A stretch of 64,000 nt of DNA, from the NCBI GenBank assembly GCA_036877525.1, contig JAZGTH010000120.1, forward strand, positions 1,072,001 through 1,136,000, read 5' to 3'. The first letter of the stretch is position 1. Each line of letters starts with the position of its first letter. The translations under genes were made by a program, and so were the position numbers. Below, piece by piece: positions 1 to 11,422 of the stretch. The notes under the pieces were generated by a model. It saw only the letters and a program-made list of their open reading frames with translations. It was not told the DNA's origin and ran no database searches. Source of the stretch: Chromobotia macracanthus (Eukaryota > Chordata > Actinopteri > Cypriniformes > Botiidae).

Positions 1-900
1 AGTTACAAACACTCCAGTTCAAAACATCTCAGCAGCCCATGTGGAGCAATACTGACTGCAGAAACACTGTGACCTCAATGGCAGCACAGAGGAGAAAATA
101 ACATTTCAACAATGTGACATAGTAATAAAAAAGACCAGACAAACAAATATGTTATGAAACCAGTGAATGGTTGTCTGAGCTCTGACTTTTTTGCTGAGAC
201 ACTGTGTTTTTGCTGTTTTGAACATCAGATATAAAATATATAATTCCTTGTTTTCAGACTGCAAACTTTGTGTTTCTCTGGATTGTACTCAACATTTTTA
301 GTTGCCATAGTTAGCGCATATGCTCTGACACATTGAGCCATGATGCTCATGTGACTGACATAAGTTTGAATCTGACCCAAGAAAATTATGAAAACAAGTG
401 ACTAACATTGTTGTTTACTAATTGTTGCGTACACTCAACTTTGACTATCCTGATTTAACCATGTATTCATGGTCTAAAACAATATCTATACATGTATATT
501 CGTAATAAGTAGCAACACTTGCTAATAAGAGATAAATTATTTATTTATGGTTTTATTTTAATGCCTCTTTACCTTACCTGGATTCCCAGCGGTAAGTTTA
601 TAATTAAACTTAAAATAATTATTATAATTATTTATTATTTAAGCTGTCTGGTCCAATTTTCCCAGGAAATGTCAGTTTGGCTTCATTTGACTTCAGCCTA
701 CGTAATGAAAAGTACAGAAAATAACCTGCAATTTTATGTTTCAAACAGAAATGGTGGTAGAGAGGTGAAAGTTATGTATTGCAGGTTTTAACTTTTGTAT
801 ATAATCTGTTGTGTACGTTGTGCTCTTGGATTGGTACTAAGACAAATTCTATGCATTGACATCAGCCTGCTCACTTCTCCTGCTCTGTTTCCTGTGTCAG
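1..900 (+). other. Intron of the UNC5-family gene (no exon seen)
   Basis: AT-rich sequence upstream of the first visible UNC5 exon. No stretch here continues the ZU5 domain upstream, so the preceding exons (ectodomain, transmembrane segment, start of ZU5) must lie outside the window. The only structure is an interspersed repeat at about 590-789 that recurs at 61197-61371. A polypyrimidine tract and CAG acceptor end at 900. Confidence 0.7.
590..789. repeat. Interspersed repeat, copy 1 (partner at 61197-61371)
   Basis: This stretch and 61197-61371 share the same ordered blocks: GGTAAGTTTATAAT, GAGCTGTCTGGTC-like, AAAGTAC, TAACCTGCAATTTT, and a tail around AGTTA(T/C)(G/A)TATTGCAG. The copies differ by substitutions and small indels, as expected of old members of one dispersed family. 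I do not recognise the family name, and no coding capacity is visible. Confidence 0.7.
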
Positions 901-3116
901 GTTGCCATCAGATGGAAGTCAGACGGTACTGAGCCCCATTGTGAGCTGCGGACCCTCAGGCATGCTGCTGAGCAGACCGGTGGTCCTCACTCTCCCCCAC
1001 TGCGCGCAGCTGGAGCCCCCAGACTGGACCCTCACCCTTAAAATGCAAAACCATCAAGGTGCCTGGGAGGTAAGGATGAAGTCTCTACAGTAAGATCAGA
1101 GAGTAAGACATTATAGTAAGAATATGTAGACAGCATGACAGCATGCACAGGGAATTAGAATGAATAGTGGTGTGGATAAACGAGTGTCTCTGTGGATGAC
1201 AAGATGAATCATGGTTGCAAACCTCTGACTGAATCTTGCGCAGTTTAACTTCCACATACATCACATCAGCAGCTACTGTATGTTTTAACTGGTCTTGTGT
1301 AGCCAGATGTATTGTGATTTACAACCCATTTAGAGGCGGGGTATTAGGTATATATTACCCCAAAATAATAGACTGAAGAAAACTAAGAAAAACTAAAATT
1401 AATCACTCAGCAGTCCATGCAAACCCCTGTGGTAACAGTACCCTTTCATCATTCCCCTCCCTGCCACTAGGAGGTGCTAACTGTGGGCGAGGAGAACCTG
1501 TCATCACCCTGCTATCTACAGGTGGAGGAGCAGAGCTGTCATATACTGATGGAGCAGCTAGGGACGTATGGGCTTGTGGGGCAGTCGGCTCCCCCTCGGC
1601 CAGCCTGTAAGAGACTGCAGTTGGCCCTGTTTGCTCCCAGGGCTCCGTGCCTCTCCCTGGACTATAGCCTGAGGGTCTACTGCATACAGGACACCCCACA
1701 TGCCCTTAAGGTTAGTGACTGCCTCTTTCGACAGGTTAGAGGCTTAGAACACTAGATCTTTGAGATAGCTGGTAGCTGCAGATGGGAAACAAGTTACATC
1801 TTGTTCTCTTTGTCTTGCAGGAAGTGTTAGAGGCTGAGCGGAGTCTGGGTGGAGTTTTGCTTGAGGAACCCAAACCTCTTCTTTTTAAGGACAGTTATCA
1901 CAACCTGCGCTTATCAATCCATGACATTCCTCATTCTCACTGGAGGAGTAAACTCCTGGCAAAGTATCAAGTGAGAGAAACTCATTGTGTTGATTTTGAG
2001 CTAGTATTGCTTATATAACAAATGTTACTATATAACACAAGAGATCATCAGTTACAACAATACAAACGGATTAATTCCCATATTTTCATATACTGTATAT
2101 TCATATATGATTACACTTTTTTATAAACTGTTACTTTCAGAGTAATGTAGTAATTATGCCTTCCTTGCGTCTCGTGTGGCAGGAGATCCCCTTCTATCAC
2201 ATCTGGAGTGGAAGCCAGCGACCGCTGCATTGCACCTTCAGTCTAGAGAGAGGAAGCTTGGTGGTTTCTCAGCTCACCTGCAAGATCTGTGTTAGACAGG
2301 TGGAGGGGGAGGGACAGATATTCCAGCTTAACACTGACATCCAAGAGGTAAATATTATTAGTGAGACAGAGAAGATGGTTCTATTATTTAAAGGCATCAT
2401 GCAACAGAATGAAAAACATAGTCCAGTGGTACAGCATGCAAGATTAATTTGTACGGAATGAAAATATTAATTTATTTGTTTGTTGAATTTAATATCCACT
2501 TTGCTTTCCAAACTCTGGCCATGACAATGGGCAGAATGAAATTCTATATTATTTCAGCAAATCTTTTCTCTCAGACTCAGACAGTAACTAGCACTGACTT
2601 CTTTTCATGTGTGTCTTTATGTGTTTGTGTGTGTTTGTCCACTTCAGACTTTGCCCCCCCACTCCCCATTGCCAGCAGGTGGTTCTTGTCTACCCTCATC
2701 TCAAGTGGGCCCATATGCTTTCCGACTTCCTGTCTCCATACGGCACAAAATTTGTGCCAGTCTGGACGCCCCCAGTGCGCGCGGCTGTGACTGGAGAATG
2801 CTGGCACGCAGCCTGGGCTTTGACAGGTATTTTAGCACCCGTGTGTTTATATTTACGTGCATCTTTCACAGCACGAACAATGTGCTTATTCATTTTAAAA
2901 TGATTAGAGCATCTTCCTCTCATCTCTTTCGCAACATCTTTTTCCCCCAGGTACCTGAACTACTTTGCAACCAAACCCAGCCCCACAGGTGTGCTGCTAG
3001 ACCTGTGGGAAGCTTGTCACCAGGGTGACGCAGACCTGGTTTCCCTGGCGACAGCTCTTGAAGAGATGGGCAAGAGTGAGGTCTTGGTTGTCATGACGAC
3101 GGACGGCGATTGCTGA
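901..3116 (+). CDS. unc5b: Netrin receptor UNC5 (UNC5B-like), 3' end of gene, six exons
   Basis: Coding exons are 901-1069, 1471-1710, 1821-1970, 2183-2347, 2648-2826 and 2951-3116 (TGA at 3114-3116). All junctions are GT-AG and the phases agree. Exon 1 gives the end of the ZU5 domain (SQTVLSPIVSCGPSG, RPVVLTLPHC). Exons 2-4 give the UPA domain (NLRLSIHDIPHSHWRSKLLA, EIPFYHIWSGSQR, VRQVEGEGQIFQLN). Exons 5-6 give the death domain (DWRMLARSLGFDRYLNYFAT, SPTGVLLDLWEA). UNC5 proteins are single-pass dependence receptors for netrins: they signal axon repulsion and, without ligand, can trigger death through the C-terminal death domain. The GEEN, SGSQR and DRYLNYFATK stretches fit UNC5B better than UNC5A from memory, and synteny with myof and parg also favours UNC5B. 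The N-terminal part lies outside the window. The linker between UPA and death domain (start of exon 5) is Pro/Ser-rich and poorly conserved. The family call is near certain; the paralog call is moderate. Confidence 0.9.
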
Positions 3117-5690
3117 TTGGCAAATCAAAAAGTGTGAAAAGGGGATATATTTGCTACTACAAACCTAGAATTAATGTGGATAAAAAGAAGGAAACGGCGT
3201 CCAGTATCAAGTTCCAGTACATTGTTACAACTTGCCTAATACCTCAGTTGCTTTGTGCTTGTGTGGAAACTTCCAAGGATTGCAACATGTCTGAGCTGCG
3301 GTCAAGCAGTCTTGGATGATCTTGGAGGAATACAAACCTAAATGTAGCAAATGGAAGTATGCTGTAATCAGAGACCAGCGATATTTGAAAATAAGATGGA
3401 AAGGAGTTGCCTTCTTCAGTGTGTTTACTTCTACGGTTAAAATAAACAACATCTGAGAAGCTTATGATTAGATGATAGTTTCATCATGCTGATACACACT
3501 CATCCCCCGTTAGACAAGCAGATACACAAAGCTATTCTGAAAGTACATGATCAAACAACATCGCACACCAAGCTGCTGGCTTTGTTTCCTAGCGACCGCT
3601 AGATGCTTAAAGACATTGAGAATCTGTCCGGTAAAACAGCAGTGTGCCGAGCACCTCAGGAAATGCGCACATGCTTACACACACACACAAAGAAAATAAA
3701 CAGATGTGTAGACGGAAAGACAGATGAAAAATAAATAAGCTTAGATCATCTGCACTAACAATGAAACGCGTTGATAACAGATGCTTCGTTTTGACTTTTG
3801 TTTGAAGCATTATTTTTAGCTTGTGTCTTCAGTTGTAGCATACACAAGTGGTTGCTGTTTCTGTTAGCAGGGGAACACACTTGTTGGATAAATTCCCTTC
3901 TTTATGTGATAATACCTCCTTTAGTTTTCTATATCTCTATCCGATCCGTGACTTGTAATGCAGGAGAGCTTTCTGGTAAACTCATATTAGTTTCCTATAG
4001 GGAACGGACCTTTTTTAAGTTATTATCCCTATTTGTGGATCATTGTTTTTCACTCTTCTATTCATAACTTTATTATATTCATGATCTTCATTCTCATTTG
4101 TTGTTAAATTGCTAAACACAGGTAGGATAGCAGAGAGCAGTATAAACATGCATTAAAGGGATAGTTCAGTCAGAAATGAAACTTCTGTCATTGTTCACTC
4201 ACCCTCATGACTTTCTTTCATGGGTTCAACACAAGCAGTTTAATACAGTACGTGTTTCAGTGAAAATCAATGGGGACTGAAGCTGTTATTGGTCCCCGTC
4301 TACTTTTACTGCTTACAACATGAGGTTGAGTACATAAAGGCAGAATTTTAATGTTTGAATAAACTAAATCTTAAAGAATGGTTTTCGTGATCACCTTTCA
4401 TAAACACTATATGATAAATACTAAAATGAAAACTAGTAAATACTACAATATTTTGCAAATTAAACTGATTATTGGCAACTGTTACTGAGACAGGATACAA
4501 TTTAAATATGCTGAGGTTAAATTGCACGGGTGGCAGAAAGCTCTTTTCGGGGTTTGATGCAAGTCAGTGCTGTTTTAATTATAAATAGTAGCCTCCAGAG
4601 GTATCATAAGTGCTCTGTTGATTGCAGTATGACCCACTTGCTCCTTATTGTCTGTTTTGACGTCTTGGGTTTATTGGGTTGCCCTTGAGTAAGACTCAAA
4701 GCTGTGTACTTGGACTACTTATTCAAAAGTCATGTAATCATTGGAAGTGGACGTGAAGAACAGCGTGTTGGGTCCATTTCTTTATTTGTTTAACCTGTTC
4801 TTCAGAAGTGTTGAAAATGTCTGGCAACAATCAAAACATAAACAAAATGTGCAGTATCTGTCCATGCCTGCAAAGGTGTGAATTAAATCAATGAGGTGTG
4901 TGTGTGTTTGCAAGAGAAACAGATCGTGAGAGATGGTTTGATGTGTCACTATAGTGCTACATTGTACCGTATATGAATGAATGGGTTTCATTGTTTTTTT
5001 GTTGTTCCTCTTTTCTCTTTATAAGTACTATGCAAGTACACAACAGAAGTGAACCCGTGGACGCTTAAATGTACCGTGTGTGACGTAAGCGGAACGGGAG
5101 TCATTACGTTCCCTCTCCTGATGGCTGGTGTAACTAAACCGGGGATCAAACTGATCCTCTGAAGCCTCTCGGCGGTAATAAATGCAAACAAAACTGTAAC
5201 TGAGGGTCAGGGATCCACGACCACCATATTGTTCCTTTTTATTTGTTTGGTAAGCGTTTGGGCTGTTACCTGCACCCTTACAAAGAACAACAACGGCGTT
5301 TGTTTGGAGGACATTTTTAACAAGATCCTAATGCGACGAATACCGCAGTGAATACTCAAAATTACTCCGGACCTTCAAATGGATCTGAAGCTCCAGAAAT
5401 ATCTGGGCCAATTTTATATGAAAACGCCTTTGAGAGTTTCATGTCCGTGGAGATGAACGGACCGCTTCGGGTTTGCGTCAGTGGATTGTAGTTGCTGTTC
5501 ACGGGTGCCCCCTTGTGGCCGAACTAAACTCGTTTATTCAGATGTCATTTTTTATGAAAGTGGGTCGACGAGAAGTTAGTTTTTTTTTTCATTTAATGCT
5601 GTAAAGTTCTACTGTACATAACTGTTTAGACTTCATACTGTAACTAAATATAATTTTTATGCAATAAATTATATTTCCTAGTTTAACAAG
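3117..5690 (+). other. unc5b: Probable long 3'UTR of the UNC5-family gene
   Basis: No gene is readable between the UNC5 stop and about 5690. A canonical AATAAA at 5663-5668 is followed by a GT-rich stretch near 5705-5715 (TGTTTTGTGTT), a good polyadenylation site. The stretch 5040-5540 has more CpG and less simple sequence than its surroundings, as 3'UTR ends often do. An earlier AATAAA-like hexamer near 3440 could serve a shorter transcript. A cyprinid repeat sits at 4155-4240. Confidence 0.45.
4155..4240. repeat. Cyprinid GGATAGTTCA...CTCACCCTCATG repeat, copy 1
   Basis: AAAGGGATAGTTCAGTCAGAA, then CTGTCATTGTTCACTCACCC and TCATGACTTTC. The same ordered words recur at about 20717-20790 and 43776-43850. 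This matches a repeat very common in zebrafish and carp genomes as I know it. It is non-coding. Confidence 0.75.
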
Positions 5691-7287
5691 AAAAGCGTCT
5701 CTTCTGTTTTGTGTTACTAAGACCTCAGGAATCATTTCATTAAAATGCTTTCAAATATAGTCACTTAAAATGCTTCACTACCCTTATTTCAATATGCTTC
5801 CAGCATTTCTAACTCCAAGGTATTGAGGGTGAAGGTTATCAAATGTGTATTTGAAGCTTTTTAGGCACAGTGTATATAAAAATCCATACCACATTTTCCA
5901 TACCAGAAATCATCAGGATCATATGACCTCAACACTAATTTCAGGTTTAAAACCAACCACTGACTGTTTCATTCACTGCTTTTTCAAAGTAACACGATTC
6001 GGACATCTGAAGCTTTTTAGGGACAGATTAAGTGTGTTATGGAGAGAGAAACCTTTTCCCCCCAGTCTTCATAGACTTGTTACAGAGATGTGGAGAGGAT
6101 GCACTCTTCCGTTTATCTCTGAGATAAAAGTGTTCACTGTGCCCTGGAGAGGAAGCAAGAGCGATTGAGAGCAAGTGAAAGGGTTTTAGTGTCTGGATAT
6201 TGCCCTCAGCAGCTGCACTGGGCTTTCTGGTTTGAGCAAAAGACTCGTTTCATCATTTGGTTAAAATGGCTGGGTAGACATGTGATCAAATATTGCCTCC
6301 TGCTCTGTCTATCCATTCCACATTTCCCTGGAGCAATTCACACGCTCTTTTAGCACTTACCAAAACAGGAATAAATTGTCGGACATTCATTCAGTCTATT
6401 CCTATTATACATTTGTTTGCACAGGGAGTCATTTTATTACCCGCTATATTATAATTCACGTGGAAATATTGACATACATGTACGTTTACAGACTGAAAAA
6501 ACTAAATTACACACAACATTTCGCCTGACAAAAAAATGCATCGCAAAACTCTAATTATAAGTGAATAAACTTATTGTTTTACTGTAAGCTGTGACTTACA
6601 AAGGAACTAAAAATAGGTTGTAGCCCAAATTAGTTGTAGAAGCCAAAACTTGAACTGAATTGCGACTTACACTATTGCAATTAACATCCAATGATACTGA
6701 CGTTTCAGATGGGAATAGATGTGTGTATAAGACTGTTTTAAATGGGTTTCTTATTGGATGAACACATTCTAATAATATATTAGTATTTAAGCTCTTGTCC
6801 CAAGCCGTACGTCCTATTTGCTCATTACAGCCATTTATTATTGCACCCTTCTGGTGTCCTTATCCTTTCATTATTTTTACATAAAATAATAAAATGATAA
6901 AAACGTCTGATAAATGAAAACTTCTAAGTCAACGTACCACCACTTGGTGGAGCCTCAACACAGTAAAAAAAATGTTATTCAAACAATTGTGGTTGTTTTC
7001 TATACAAACAGAGACCATTATTCTTATAATAATGGTTGGGCTTGTTCTTTCATTCGTGGGTTAGCGGATTCAGCAGAACGCACTTATGTATTGAACTCTT
7101 ATGGATGGAGATCTACTGATCTTCTGGGGTTTCAGCCCCCCGAAAGCCACATCACCACCGACTCTGCCTTGATTTTCAATAACCTTGTTCATTTCCTCAC
7201 ACCAGTAGGCTTGAATATGTTGTTTTGAAACGTCAACAACAACAAAAAAGACAGTATTACAGAACAGTATTAGTTTAGTATGATGAT
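5691..7287. other. Intergenic spacer between unc5b and myof
   Basis: AT-rich, no convincing exon. Open frames here (for example 5845-6168 and 6914-7228) have no family resemblance and no splice context. A small inverted repeat (ACCATTATT / AATAATGGT) lies at about 7014-7035. No repeat family was identified. Confidence 0.6.
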
Positions 7288-7467
7288 TATATAAAGAAAA
7301 GTGGCAGCTGAAGGTTCTTGCAGCTGGTTCTTCTTGTAGCTCAGTTGTTCCTCCTCTCACTGCCTCTGACTGTCGCTTCCTCCTCTGAAGGTTAACGTGT
7401 CTGATCTCGGTGAAGTTTATCGTTTAGGTCCATGCCTGTGCAACCGTAATTCGCAATATTTGGCAAA
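7288..7467 (+). promoter_or_regulatory. myof: Putative myof core promoter and 5'UTR
   Basis: A TATA-like element (TATATAAAG) lies at 7288-7296, about 170 bp before the start codon. Two CAGCTG E-boxes follow at 7305-7310 and 7321-7326. CAGCTG is the type bound by MyoD/myogenin-class factors, which would suit a muscle-enriched ferlin, but binding is inference. A start site near 7315-7325 would give a 5'UTR of about 145 nt with no upstream ATG in good context. Confidence 0.4.
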
Positions 7468-10400
7468 ATGTTGAAAGTAGTTGTTGAATCCGCCAAAGGA
7501 ATTCCTAAAAAGACACTCGGACTTCCAGATCCCATAGCGGCAGTCATCTTTAAGGGTAAGCTTTGTAACTTGACTTTTCACAGGTAAAAGAATGAATATG
7601 TTATGTTTGGCGTTTAAGGGGTTAAATGGTAACTTAAAAATGATAAGTCGATGTCGTATAAAATGATAAACGTTTAACCTTTAAAGTAAAAAATTTATAT
7701 ATATATATGTATTTGTATAGACAACCCGCATTCACCAGTCTTTTATCAGTAGAAGTGAGAACTTATTCATGAGAAAAGTATCAGTGTGTGTAATGTTATT
7801 GTTTGTATGGAAATGAACAGCAGATGTCCTTATAAGGGTTGGAATGCCCATCATTAGGGGATCCTCTCTGCCCATTAAAAATAAAAAAAAATGCAAATGT
7901 AAAACATATTTTTGAGTTACTTTAGAGACTAAAATTAAGTTAAAATATGATGCATTCATGTTTTGTGTGGAGTCATTATATTACACGAGAACTCTTATCA
8001 TTTGCTTTTCTAGGTGAAAAGAAGAAAACAAAAGTCATTGACAGTGAATTAAATCCTGTGTGGAATGAGGTCAGTGCTTTTCCTTATAGTTTCTTTCATT
8101 CTTATTTTTAACTAAATGTCATTTAAATATTCAGTGGTGTATATTTTTGGATAACTGCTTTTCTTATTTCAGATCATTGAGTTCAATTTGAAAGGTTCTG
8201 CACTGGATTCGTCCTCATTCATTGATGTGGTCGTGAAAGACTATGAAACCATCGGAAAAGACAAGTATGTACAACAGCCTGCACCCATCACTCATTTATC
8301 AAGACCATGCAACGTAGCTTTGAGATAAACTTGAAACCCACAGTTGGCCACTGCCTGCATGTCATGTGATTAAAATCACTGCAGTGTAATTTTATACCTA
8401 CATTAGAGGCTGTGTTATGTTTAGGTGAAGTGACAGTAAGGAGTAACTTATGTTAAACCTATAATTTTCACCATTGGTAGTGGGTTTGTGAGATTATAGA
8501 GAGGTTATAGCAGAGCTAAAGCAAGCCCTCACTGCCACACCCAAACACCTGTCTAAACTTGCTGTGTTATGTGAGAAACTCCAGTGCAAAGTAACACTGC
8601 ATATTCACAATGAGTCCTTAAAAAACCTTCCTTGTGAGACACATGTATAGTCATTGATGTTGATTGCTTGAGATGTTATTGTAATATGAATTCTTAAAAT
8701 GTCTGTGGCAAAATATTTCTATTCTTTTTCAGATCAGTAAGTCTCATACTAGTTGCATTTGGTACAAATAGGTTTTACTGCACACTGTCTGCCACAGTAA
8801 TGAAGTTTCCAAATCTCACACCAGTGACCTCACCACAGTGAGGTTTTTTTTGAGGTTTGCAGATTCACACTCACACATGTCTGCACATAGTCACTGGAGT
8901 ATTTATTCCTTGTTGCCACAAGCTAGAGAATAACATAGCAACAATATTAGGAAATTGGGCAAATACTTGTGAAAACTTGTTTAGTTTGATTGTGGATTTT
9001 CTTGGATATCTACTGAAACACTGGTGTTTTTATACTGTATAAACACACACCTGAATCACTAAGTTATTAACATGCTTCTTAGAATGCTGAGTGTCTTTTA
9101 TATTAAATAACAATGGCCTTTGGTCTGGCTTATATTGGAATTTAAAATAATGCTCATGGGGGAACTTTGGAGGAAGTGCCATAATTTACAAATTTCTAGC
9201 ATAGTTTTGTGACATAGTCAGCCAGTATTTCAGACCTGAAAAAGCAAAGTTATGGAATATAATTTTTAGATCATATTACAGACTAGTTACTAAGAGTGTT
9301 TTTTTATACTAAAAGTATTTTATTATTGAATTCCACAACAGATAAGGTAATGCCAGCAGCCCTCTGCAGTATTTGTCTGCAGAATACAAAGCAATAATGT
9401 ATTTTAAAGGTGTATATTGTTCATTACACTGAGAAGCACAAAAGGTCTACCATACAGGAAAACATTGCACTTCACATTTTACCCTTTAAATCATGATGCC
9501 TGCCCCAGTTAACAGGGAACATTCTTAGAATGTTGGCTAACATCCTCTAACAGTTCTCTCAAAGGTTTTAAAAATGTTTGTGCAGTATGGTTAATAGCGT
9601 TATAGATCAAATATCTTATGTAGTTAGTGGAAGGTTTAAGAATGTTACAGAATTAAATGTTGGAATAACATATTTTTAATGTCTAAAAAAATGGACGATT
9701 TGATTTGTTTGTTTGCAGAGCTTTCAAAATAACATTTAAATGTTTTTGTTACATCGAAACGTTACTGAAATGTTCTTAGAACCTAAAAATGTTAGCTTGG
9801 TCATTCATATTAATATTACTTACTATTCATAGCAGCAGACTTATTTGGTGGTACCCGGTCTCAGGTTGGAAACATGGTTTACCTCAACATGATGCATGAA
9901 GTCCTGCTCACATGGTAGATGCATCAGCTACTTTCATCAGCTACTTTATGATGCTGTTGAGCAAACAGGATGCTTGTTAGTGATGTGTGTGCTTGTGCTA
10001 TGTAAATTATTTATATTGCAGTCCTAGTCACTTCCCAGTGTGTTTAGGCAAGCTTTAGCAAAACTTGAGGAGCACAGTACAGTTGTCTTCACAGTCAATC
10101 CTCCTCCAAATCAGTTCACTTTGGTCCCCTCTGTCTGGCACATGTGTTTGTGGCCCAGTGTAATCGCTAACAGCTGGTATTTTCCTCTGCTTTCTTCTTA
10201 AAGCTCCTTCCAAAGTTATATAAGAGCTGAATGGAATCTGCTTACAGCTTTTGAAGGCGACTGTCATGGAAAACAGGATTTTCCTTTTCAGTTAAATTAA
10301 AATAGTTTGATGTACCATGCGGCTAAGCTCCCTCCTCAGTCCTCTCAGACTATTTATAGACACTATGTTGTAAAAACAGGCCGCAGTGATGACATCACAA

Positions 10401-11422
10401 CCATGGGCACAATAACAAATGATCACCTATGTCTTTGACAGTGCAGAAAAGAAACATTGTTTAACGTTATATACAACGCTAAAAATGTAAATTATAGGTT
10501 AAATTATTTTAGGTTATCTGATCATTAGTCATAGCGGAGAAGTTGTATTTATAAATGTTAATGCCTAAATGTAATAAGGTTCTATAATACAAAGTAAAAG
10601 GAAAATTGGTAATACTTATGAGAACAAGTTATACATTTATTTTTTATATCTTTAATGTGTGTTTTCCGTAAGTTAAAAAGCTTTGAAGAGACAATCATTG
10701 TCTCTGATGTTGAAATTTGGTGGTTGTTTCCAACTTAACTTCAGATTCTGTGTCACTCTGATTCACTAGTCATTGCAGAACTACACTGCTTAATGCCAGG
10801 TGTGTGTGTGTGTGAGCATGGTCTTGAGAAAAACTGATGTGAAACCATTTCATGAAAACTATATTGCAAAGATGTAGCTTTAGTTTTGAATTCAGTCAGT
10901 AAACCAATGTTAAAAAAACAATGTATCAGAACGATGTTGTATCAATAACAGTAAAAGTTACCATTATTTCATAATGCTGTTACATACTGTATGTAAAAAA
11001 CCCAGAATTTCATAAGCATTGCATGCAATTAATGCACAAAAATAACTCTGCTTTCCATTTAACTCCTAATTATCTTCTGTTTTGTAGATTTATTGGTTCT
11101 GCTAAGATCTCCCTCAAGGATTTGGCTTCTGGTCTGACTAGATCTCTTCCTTTGAAGAGCATTCCTCTAATAAATGAGAAAAAACAGGAAATTGGGGTAA
11201 TTATTTTTTATCTGACCAAAGACTAATTATGTGAACCAAATTATGAATTGACCAGCTTAAAATTGCTTAATCAGGTTTTAGGATTTCACAGTTCTAATTC
11301 TCTGCATTTACTGCTTTAGGCAACTATCAGTTTGACGATTGGTTATGAGCCCCCAGCAAATACCGTCCCAAACCCAAATGATCAGGGAGGTGCAGATGGA
11401 GTTCATGGTGGCGAAACTGGAG
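7468..11422 (+). CDS. myof: myof exons 1-5: C2A domain
   Basis: Exons 7468-7555, 8014-8069, 8173-8264, 11088-11196 and 11320-11422, residues 1 to about 149. The C2A fold is visible: MLKVVVESAKGIP, LPDPIAAVIF, KKKTKVIDSELNPVWNE, VVKDYETIGKDKFIGSA. The Asp-rich loops are partly kept (D in LPDP, D in VVKDYE), the region that binds Ca2+ and lipid in ferlin C2A. Exon 5 runs into a Gly/Asn-rich linker. Intron 3 (8265-11087) is the largest in the gene. Confidence 0.95.

Noticed and set aside
2609..3028. 139-codon frame covering the UNC5 death-domain exon
   Set aside because: Its middle is the true exon 2648-2826, but both ends run into intron; the spliced model is used instead.
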